64,000 bases of DNA from Fasciolopsis buskii (lineage: Eukaryota; Platyhelminthes; Trematoda; Plagiorchiida; Fasciolidae). The stretch is from assembly GCA_008360955.1 (NCBI GenBank), contig LUCM01000232.1:85785-149784 (forward strand), read 5' to 3'. Numbering within the stretch: position 1 is the stretch's first letter; every line of letters starts with the position of its first letter. The notes under the pieces were generated by a model that saw nothing but the letters and a program-made list of their open reading frames with translations, was not told where the DNA came from and did not search any database. A program made the position numbers and the translations under genes. Of the stretch, positions 56,771 through 64,000 are shown one piece after another.

Positions 56771-58542
56771 ATTTCATCGGAAAGCGCTATCTCGAGAGCA
56801 TGCCATATGTTTTCTAACCTGCTGATGGTATCTAAAACAAAGATTAATGGCGATGTTGTAGACCAACAGACCCCACACTGCTTCATCCAAACTGCCTTAC
56901 TCCGAGGTGAATGAAAATGAAATTTTTTATGGTGACTGGCTGACCTGCAGTGAATTACGCAACGGCCTGCGCCAATGTTGCCACCAAGAATTGTCGTCTG
57001 GTGTCCTGCTTATCCTTGTGTGCTGGTCAACTGTTGGAAATCTATGGAAGGTGTTGTTCCGTGGGCGAAGCTGCTTGGTATATAACTTGCAGATTCTAAT
57101 TGTTGATGCTGGCCGATGAATATTCAAGGATTCAACTCAAGTTGCTTCTTCTGCTTCTTGTCATTTCAGGTCGGTCACGCAACCACTCTAAAGCCCCTGT
57201 TCAGATGCATATTTTAGTTGCATTAGGCAACCGAACTACCAGTGTGAAGCTATCAAACGGGAATGACGCAGGTGATTTTTGGGGTTTTGTAAACACCATT
57301 TCAGACATTTTTGACAATTTTCTTCTTTATCACTGAACAGTCTCAATAATCACTTTTCAGTGATTAAGGTCAGTACAGTTTCTAGGTGTTAACTAAACCC
57401 CAGTCAAGACGTGTGCCCCTGCAGTTATTCATCATTAGGATACAAAATTAATCGTGAAATTTGTGATATAATGGAATTTAAGGGTGAAGACAGGACGGAA
57501 GCCATTGGGACCTTCGGAGTTCCAACCTGTTGGCCATAACTGAATTTGGTCGTTGTCTCTGTAAGCAGCCGAAACATCCCTTTTGTTAGCAAATATCTTG
57601 TTTGCGGCTTTCTAAACTCGAATTAGCCCATTGCTGGTGTAAAATGAAACCTATGGTTTCAAATGGTTTTGAAACGCACGTTGTTAACCTACAGTGCGTG
57701 GTTTGATTGCAAGAAATGAACCTGTTTCATGACCAGACAATTTGTTACAATAGGTTGGCGTTTATCTGACTTGCATACGCGTTCCGGCCATGTGATACAC
57801 CTGAGAACCATCTGACTGATCCTGGTGCTTCCTCCACCCAGGTCGATTTTTATCGATGACGAGAGGAAAAATACCAAAGTGGTCGACAGATAATTTACTT
57901 ATGAAAACTTGGGTTGGATCATCATACTGTAGATTGTACTCCAACCAACGATTCTGTCCTAATCGAACCATTTCGGGGGGAGGGGGAATATTACTGCCGT
58001 GGCTCATTAATTAGATCACCGGCACACCAGAAATAATAAAAAAAATTGTTTATGCCATTCAGTTTCGTTGAAACTAATGCGATAGCTCAGTTGGTTAGCA
58101 AGTCTGTCCTGAAAGAACAAGATGCTCTGTTATTTCCGATTCCAGTAGCACGAAATTTTGGTGTTAGTGACGCACTTTAAGACTTCAACGGTCAGCATTA
58201 ATTTTCATTGGTATTGCCCCGCTGCTTTCAGTACACGTATATAAATGCAGGTGATAGCTTGGAAGCCTTAATACAGTCAACAGTTGTCAAGATCACAATC
58301 ACAAGTGACTACATTTTGAAACTCTATGAAGAACAACTTCAATTTGATTTCTGTATGAGTTGGTTGGATAAAAAAAGGTATTTTTTTTATCTTATCTGTT
58401 TCTGGTCATCCGTTACAGAAATCTGCCACCGTATTTTAATTCACATGATGAGGACAGCAATGTTTTCACCAGATGGTTCCGTATTTCTTATGATTTTGCT
58501 ACCACTATTGCCACCACTTTCACGAGAAGTCTAAAACGTTGA
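56771..58542 (+). CDS. 3' part of an unknown gene, five exons including an 8-nt micro-exon
   Basis: Exons are one open to 56906 (start unclear, open from 56771), 57170-57271, 57361-57368, 58232-58377 and 58419-58542 (TGA). The first ends CTCCGAG/GTGAAT and encodes INGDVVDQQTPHCFIQTALL. The second follows TTCTTGTCATTTCAG and encodes HSKAPVQMHILVALGNRTTS. The fourth encodes YTYINAGDSLEALIQSTVVK, then YEEQLQFDFCMSWLDKK. A 41-bp GT-AG intron follows, then LPPYFNSHDEDSNVFTRWFR and DFATTIATTFTRSLKR. The second exon ends in phase 1 and the fourth starts in phase 0. The 8-base TGATTAAG, flanked by CACTTTTCAG and GTCAGT, restores the phase and adds V-I-K. The last two exons are the most secure. No family recognised. 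Confidence 0.6.
57361..57368 (+). other. Candidate 8-nt micro-exon
   Basis: TGATTAAG sits between a pyrimidine-rich acceptor (AATAATCACTTTTCAG) and a consensus donor (AAG/GTCAGT). It supplies exactly the 2+6 bases needed to join a phase-1 exon end (57271) to a phase-0 exon start (58232). Trematodes are known to use micro-exons. This is a phase-based inference without transcript support. Confidence 0.5.
58079..58152 (+). repeat. tRNA-like SINE head inside an intron
   Basis: GCGATAGCTCAGTTGGTTAGCAAG gives a near-consensus D-arm and A box (TAGCTCAGTTGG). About 45 bases on, TTTCCGATTCCAGTAGCAC is a weak B box. No full cloverleaf forms. It lies in the intron 57369-58231, so it is probably an inserted SINE or a tRNA pseudogene. 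It differs from the hammerhead SINE. Confidence 0.55.
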
Positions 58543-58778
58543 GATGACAAAAAATAACACATTTTCCAGGGCAAAATGTTCCCCCATGATTGGGTACGGA
58601 CACACTACGCAAATCCACCCACTACAACCTGATTAAAGTGATCAGTATATGTTCCGTGGGCATACACATTGCTCACCTAGTTTCTCGATATTTTTCTAGT
58701 AAGTTAAGGTACAACCTAGAAGTTACTTCCTTCAAATACTAACTGAGATATAAAAATGACAAAAACAAAATGGTCTGT

Positions 58779-58784
58779 AATAAA
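58779..58784 (+). promoter_or_regulatory. Possible poly(A) signal AATAAA
   Basis: The first AATAAA hexamer after the stop at 58542, about 237 bases downstream. It is a reasonable 3'-end signal for the gene at 56771-58542, but the hexamer is common in A+T-rich DNA. Confidence 0.3.
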
Positions 58785-59809
58785 AATGGGCGTTTGTTTA
58801 TTATTTGTATTCTATCCCAACTTCACCCCGACCGACAATTGACGATTTTGTCCAATAAGCTGTCTAGGGTTGCTGAGGTGTAAGTAATTTTACTCCCGAT
58901 AAGTTCTGGTTTCCAAGTCCTCCACATGGTATGGAACATGACTTTGTAACCTAATGTGTTCGGCTTTCTCATGGACTCTGAACTCGCGCTCTACTTTAAT
59001 CTGATCCAGTCAGTTCAGAGTTAGACATTTGTAAGTAGATGTTTAAATTGTTTCACATCGAGAGTAGCAGATCAGAAAAGTGAACTATCAACTAGGTTGA
59101 CAGGGCCACAAAACTCTGGCCCAAACCCATATTTCAGCTGGCCAATCAAAGGCCAAATGCCGATTGAGGGATGGCTGATATCCCGAAAACCTGATTCGTT
59201 TGAGCACACGGATGGCAGTGTTCATTGACTAGTCTTAGTGTTAGCCTTTTCAACGGGCGAAGTGATGGATTGATCAGAGGGCACTGGATTGCTTTCAGCC
59301 TAAAATCTTGCATGGGCTGCTATGAAATAAGGTAGTTTGAAGGACTGACGTTGTCGTGTCTCGAATAGTAACCAAATCACTAACCCCTTATTTCGGTCGG
59401 TCAAAAAAACCTTTTTGATTTATTTTGTCGATTCAGAGATGCCTCTTTTCCAAATTGTTTTTCGTGATCATAGCCAGTATATGCTTAGATCCAATCAACG
59501 CCTGATCACTATGTAGGTAGGTTGGTGGCAACGTGCCCAAATGATGACTAAGCCAAACCTACCTCAGAACGAGGTCCGCGTTTTTTAGACGTTGTCGGCA
59601 CGGCGGTTCGCAGACGAGGGCATTTTGAGTTGAACTAACGATAGCCCGATGAACAACTGGACAGCCGATTGGGGATGTATCTGACCTACAAGATTGGCAA
59701 ACCAGTCGTCCCGCGTGAAGGAAACTAATCTGATGGATAAAGCCAATCAACATGTACATAAATCGACATGGTCAAACAAATCCAACCGTATAGCAAGTAA
59801 CAATGATCA
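58785..59809. other. No gene seen; possible decayed 5' flank of the gypsy relic
   Basis: No frame or domain supported. The part after 59540 may be decayed pol sequence upstream of the integrase fragment. No LTR was identified. Confidence 0.35.
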
Positions 59810-60180
59810 ACGGCGAGTGTGCGCCAGGTTACGCAATAAACCATCACACCTACAACGGAAGGTCCCTCTATAACCGTTGAAGGTGTACGGTCCCTATCCT
59901 AAAATGAGTGTTGATTTCATGGGATCATTGCCCACAACAAAAGGCAGCAAAATTTACTTACTGGTAGCGATAGGCTGTTTTACAGACATCGAATCAGCCT
60001 GATAATCCGCCCACTGTTCAAGAGGCTTTTCAAAGTCTCTCAGTCACAGGGGTCATTTAGCATGAGCGTATCAAAGTACCCAGTTGGAATAGCAACAAAG
60101 GAACTTTAGTTTGCTGCCTCCACGTTCGTGGCTCGCAGTATGGGATGGATGACTTGGTAGACGATTGACCCCAAACGGCA
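59810..60180 (+). pseudogene. Ty3/gypsy integrase relic
   Basis: One frame gives RRVCARLRNKPSHLQRKVPL, a stop, then PLKVYGPYPKMSVDFMGSLP and TTKGSKIYLLVAIGCFTD before a stop at about 60001. This matches the C-x-x-C end of the integrase zinc finger, the linker, and the first catalytic-Asp block (VDFxGPLPxT-x-x-x-x-YxLVxxDxFT) of Ty3/gypsy integrases. HERIKVPSW in another frame at about 60063 matches the block before the second catalytic Asp, which itself is lost. Two stops and a frameshift make it dead. Confidence 0.78.
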
Positions 60181-62689
60181 GCCTTAGTTTTTACCAACCA
60201 TGACATGGCTTATACGTGCATGCATACGAGAGTACACCCACAATGTTTTTGTTCCGTAAAATACAAAAACTGGAATCAACCTAACGACAGAACACCTGCA
60301 AAATTCACCGTACTACCAAAGTTAGAGAAACCATATTCAATCTCATTCCCATTGGCGGAGCGAACAGGTAGTCGTATATTAAGTGCTAGTTACGCTTGCT
60401 TCGGTAGAGGACTTCTAGCTCTTCTCTACAACCAAGTCATGAACGGAATGCAAGGAACTGCAGCTTAAATACCATTCAATGACAAATTCTCACTATCTTC
60501 AAACATTTTTCAAACTTTACCCCGTTCATTCGTCATTCACCGTTTGTTATTTGGCACACATTTTCAAACTTTCCATTCCATTAAGTAACTTCGTTGGTAC
60601 AACACTGCACATTTTCTCTGGATCTCTTTGACATCCCAATTCCATGTTCAAAAAAAATGCAAACGGGATCCATCAACGAATTACTGCAGATCTTTCAATC
60701 GGAAATTGGTCACCTCATATAAAATGCACAACAAACACTACTCATGTTGTGGGAATCAGGTAACGTGGTACTCGAGTGTGAATGTACAGTAATGTGAATG
60801 CAAGTGAATTTGCAGTCGTTTTGTAGTGTTTTCATTAAGACACGCAAAAATATTGTTTTATCGGCCATACCACCACAGCGGTACATTTTTTCTAGAAACT
60901 GAAGTGAAAGTGCGCGGCTCAACTGCGATATGCAGGTGGCTTAACACTGAGTCGGAAAGTGATAAACTGTCCCTAACATCAAATGCTTAGTGCAACCTGG
61001 TGCACACTAAATGCGTCACGTGTACCACGATTTTTACTTATTCGGTGGAAGGTCTCGAAAGCACCTTAATAGTATGGCACGCCAGTGTTCCACTTGTTCA
61101 ATGCATTATTGCATACCACATTTTTCCCAAAACGACGTCATTTACAGTATGAATTTGTATGTGGTTATGCGGGTGCCATCAACAGCTGCTGCAACTTTTC
61201 CCGTTGTTACGACAACGAAAAAGCAAGGTTCACAACGCATGAGATATCTAATCGGTCATCATCCGCAGGATGTTCTGCGTTATTGTGGCTGATCACTTTC
61301 GCACGGAAAGCTTAGTCGAGTGCATTCAAGGTGTTAGGTTTCGGGATTGTTACTGTGTTAACGCGTTGTCATTGACCTTGAAATATCATGTGCTTCAGTG
61401 CTTGGTGCATGCACTCCAATAATATAGTTCTGACAGCAATTGACTTTTTAATTCAGTGTTTTATTGGAACTGTTGCCATGCGCAAGAAACGTGTCGTATT
61501 CAAGTCGAAAGTTCTGGATTATTGAGAGCATTCCGTTTAACCAGGCGGTTCTGTGTGGATGCGTGATATCGTGCGAGATAGATTCGTTGTCTTTTATAGC
61601 TATTCCAAATAGTTAAATATGATTGTAGCGACTCAGGAACGAGAAGGACGAACTACAACGACTTCCACGGGTTCAAAATTAAGCGATTAATGTTGCTTTC
61701 GTATGATTATTATCCGTCAGGTATTCGTAGCCGATATGTTACTGTCAACAGATAATTGTTCTGGCGCATTTCGAATGAATATGCCACAGATGAATCTCAT
61801 TTGTGCCGTCAGCAATGCTCATTGACGGCACTTGAATTCACTGTCGATTCTGACGGAATTTAACCCTGATTCCTAGGCATCGGTTAGGCTAAGCAAATCA
61901 TAAACAAATCCCTGCTGTGAATTCTCCATGAGCTCTTCAACGAAGAAAAATCACGCACTGGAAGTCAAAGGTGACCGCCACTGGCGGAGCTCCTAGCCAA
62001 GCCGTTCGATAACCTGAATGGTTATTTGAAGTTTGAAGCAAATTTAGATTCTCACCGCAGCTGTTGTGACGAGGCTTGAGAAAAACGCACATAGATGAGG
62101 GTGACAGAAATGAGGAGACTGTCCACCTTAAAGGTACTTTGGGAGTTGCGTGTACTGGTATACTGAATCATCTGCGCGTGACTTTGAAAGTAAAGTAACC
62201 AAATCATGTTAAACGGAGCAAAAGAGTCATATCAGATTATGTATGGGAGGATATTAGGTAAACAAGCGATTAAATACTAGAATATTTTGTCTTGCTTAGC
62301 CTCTAAATAGGTTCATTCGTAGTTTTTTGGACCGTGCGTGCATCGCTGAAGCTGTTCGTGATCCACCCTACTATGTTTCTCGGCTCCAAAAAGGGAGAGA
62401 GACAGTTCCAGATTATTGAAACTGGGATGATGAGGGAAAACCGCAACAGGGTGCCTGTGGACAGCGGTACGTGAGAGATAAACAATTGCTTACTTTATCA
62501 TCTTCAAGTTTAATCGGTGACTGGACAAAATAATATTTTCTATAAGACGACGCGACATCAATGACACGCGCACACATCGAAGCAGCAGTCAAGTATGTTG
62601 CTAGGACGAGTGTACATTCGACTTTTGATGTAAGGGGAATTATTCACCATTATTCTGATCGTTCTTCCTTCATTCTTTTTGGTTGACAG
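60181..62689. other. No firm gene
   Basis: Open frames at 60205-60468 (+) and 61011-61315 (+) carry no recognised domain. A protein-like stretch at 62310-62420 (FLDRACIAEAVRDPPYYVSR) may be an exon of the gene that ends at 63117, but its donor and phase do not fit. Confidence 0.3.
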
Positions 62690-63117
62690 AATACATACCT
62701 TCTGATATTCTTCACTGGAACCACTCCAAAAGTTTTTGTTAAATAGAAGGATGTGACAGAGATTGGTCAACATAAGTCATTCGCAACGTTACAGTTTCAG
62801 CTACTCTTTCTGCTGTTACAATGAGCCATTTCGACTTTCGCGAGGAATTACTATTTACCTTGAACTAGTTTATATCACACGACCAGTGCTTTCCTCACCT
62901 TAGTGTCGATGGTTTTTTTCGTCTTCTCTCAGGAGCTCTTCGTACATGCATCAAGAAGGGTCACCCAGAAGAGACGCAAAAGCCAGAACTTAATGGGTTG
63001 CAGAATTACAATCACACTGAAACTCAAGTTAGCGTGTACAACAAACGGACGTGCAAACCGATTTCTGACGGAGCCACATTGCATCACGTGCTATTAGTCC
63101 TGTTCCATTGTGACTAA
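62690..63117 (+). CDS. 3' end of an unknown gene, two exons
   Basis: The exon 62690-62731 follows a very good acceptor (TTCATTCTTTTTGGTTGACAG) and encodes YIPSDILHWNHSK, ending in phase 1. The exon 62933-63117 follows another very good acceptor (TTTTTTTCGTCTTCTCTCAG), enters in the matching phase and ends at TAA (63115). It encodes ALRTCIKKGHPEETQKPELN, NHTETQVSVYNKRTCKPISD and a hydrophobic tail ATLHHVLLVLFHCD. Two or more bases after the stop is a strong donor-like AAG/GTGAAC (63119), so the last exon might instead continue through a different frame. No family is recognised. Confidence 0.48.
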
Positions 63118-64000
63118 GGTGAACACAGCCCTTTGTTCACACGGTGTTTCCGATGTTGTCATTATTTGTATTGCATGTGCGTTTGTATGTTTTGATCCTT
63201 CATATTTCTACTTTCCTACCTTCCGCTCCGTTCTACTTTTCCGTGTATTGTGTCTTGCTGCTCCTTTGAATCCTGTGTGTTTGTGTGTGTCTCAATCCGT
63301 GATGGAGAGCTCAGTGTTTCCACAATTAAACCTAGAGGAGGACGTCAAATGTGAGCTCCGGCCCTCCTCAACCAATGACGTCAATTCACAAACGACCTTT
63401 AGTTTCAAAAAAAAACATTCATGTGGGCCGGTCACGTCTGTGCTCTGTCGTGCTCATCATACTACTGTCTTAAGGCTTTTTTAGAATAGCAGCCTAGATC
63501 TAGTCTACATGTTAACAACGGGATTGTTTAATAGTGGGTATCATGATAACAACTAACTGGTTTTGAGAAACCAATAGGACCCGAAGGCTTCTTTCCAACA
63601 CAAGAGGGTTTAGAAAGTAGAATAATAGACCAAGCGATGGATCTAGGCCTACTATTTGGGGCAACCGTTCAGGGAAATTCTCCATGAGCACTATAAATTG
63701 CACTGACTGAAACGTCCTCGATCGCATCCAAAACAAGATAAAACGTACCTTTTATCGGGATTTCCAATCCAGTTGGCTGTTTCAAAGCAACTACCACCAA
63801 TAATTGACCAATCCGTTTTGCGAGCAAGTAGAAAATGAGAACAAAGTAGTCCTAACTAATAACATGAAAAAATATTATTCTGAAAAGGGACCAAACGCAG
63901 TCAAAAGAAACCACGTGTTTGAATGATACGAACAAAATTCACTTTGGGCACTGAGTTCCACAGCGTTAAAACTGAAAAAATACGAGAAAAGCAGTTTTCA
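63118..64000. other. No firm gene; possible first exon at 63302
   Basis: An ATG at 63302 opens MESSVFPQLNLEEDVK, followed by a consensus donor GTGAGC at 63350; it could be a first coding exon whose partners lie beyond the window. An opposing frame at 63512-63736 (-) is unsupported. Confidence 0.25.

Overview
The window reads as nuclear DNA of a flatworm, most likely a digenean trematode. The reasons are A+T-rich sequence (about 40% G+C by eye), sparse short exons split by 35-60 bp introns, relics of RTE/SR2-like and other LINE reverse transcriptases, a Ty3/gypsy integrase relic, a Tc1 transposase relic, and a tRNA-derived SINE with a built-in hammerhead ribozyme (compare the Sm-alpha elements of schistosomes). 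No bacterial gene, operon, CRISPR array or rRNA gene was seen. The species call is inference.

The largest structure is a near-certain assembly artefact. Bases 4346-10078 recur at 10089-17190 in the same order, about 24% longer and riddled with small, mostly T-rich insertions. The clean copy stops at a 10-N gap. The noisy copy passes through the same end point and continues without a break into clean sequence. This looks like an uncorrected long read used as gap filler. The break sits between two oppositely oriented copies of the hammerhead SINE (about 9797-9998 minus, 17195-17375 plus), an inverted pair that can explain the difficulty.

The clean copy holds a minus-strand multi-exon gene of unknown function: exons 9257-9335 to 8221-8309, with phase-compatible exons further on to 5631. 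The noisy copy carries the same exons with broken frames. Other gene pieces, all of unknown family, are a gene start at 21013-21338 (+), a terminal exon at 31972-32136 (+), an internal exon at 42269-42525 (-), a cysteine-containing 3' gene end at 44478-45045 (+), a possible terminal exon at 51637-51827 (+), a gene end at 56771-58542 (+) that needs an 8-nt micro-exon to join its exons in phase, and a two-exon gene end at 62690-63117 (+).

Between these lie decayed mobile elements: Tc1 (19788-20053), RTE-like LINE (22898-23490), two further LINE relics (50100-51210, 53780-54260), gypsy integrase (59810-60180), four SINE copies, three other tRNA-like sequences, several repeat pairs that share sequence inside the window, and (TA)n microsatellites. 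A 677-N gap lies at 48915-49591. Exon models rest on splice-site consensus, open frame and phase agreement read by eye; none is backed by transcript or homology evidence.
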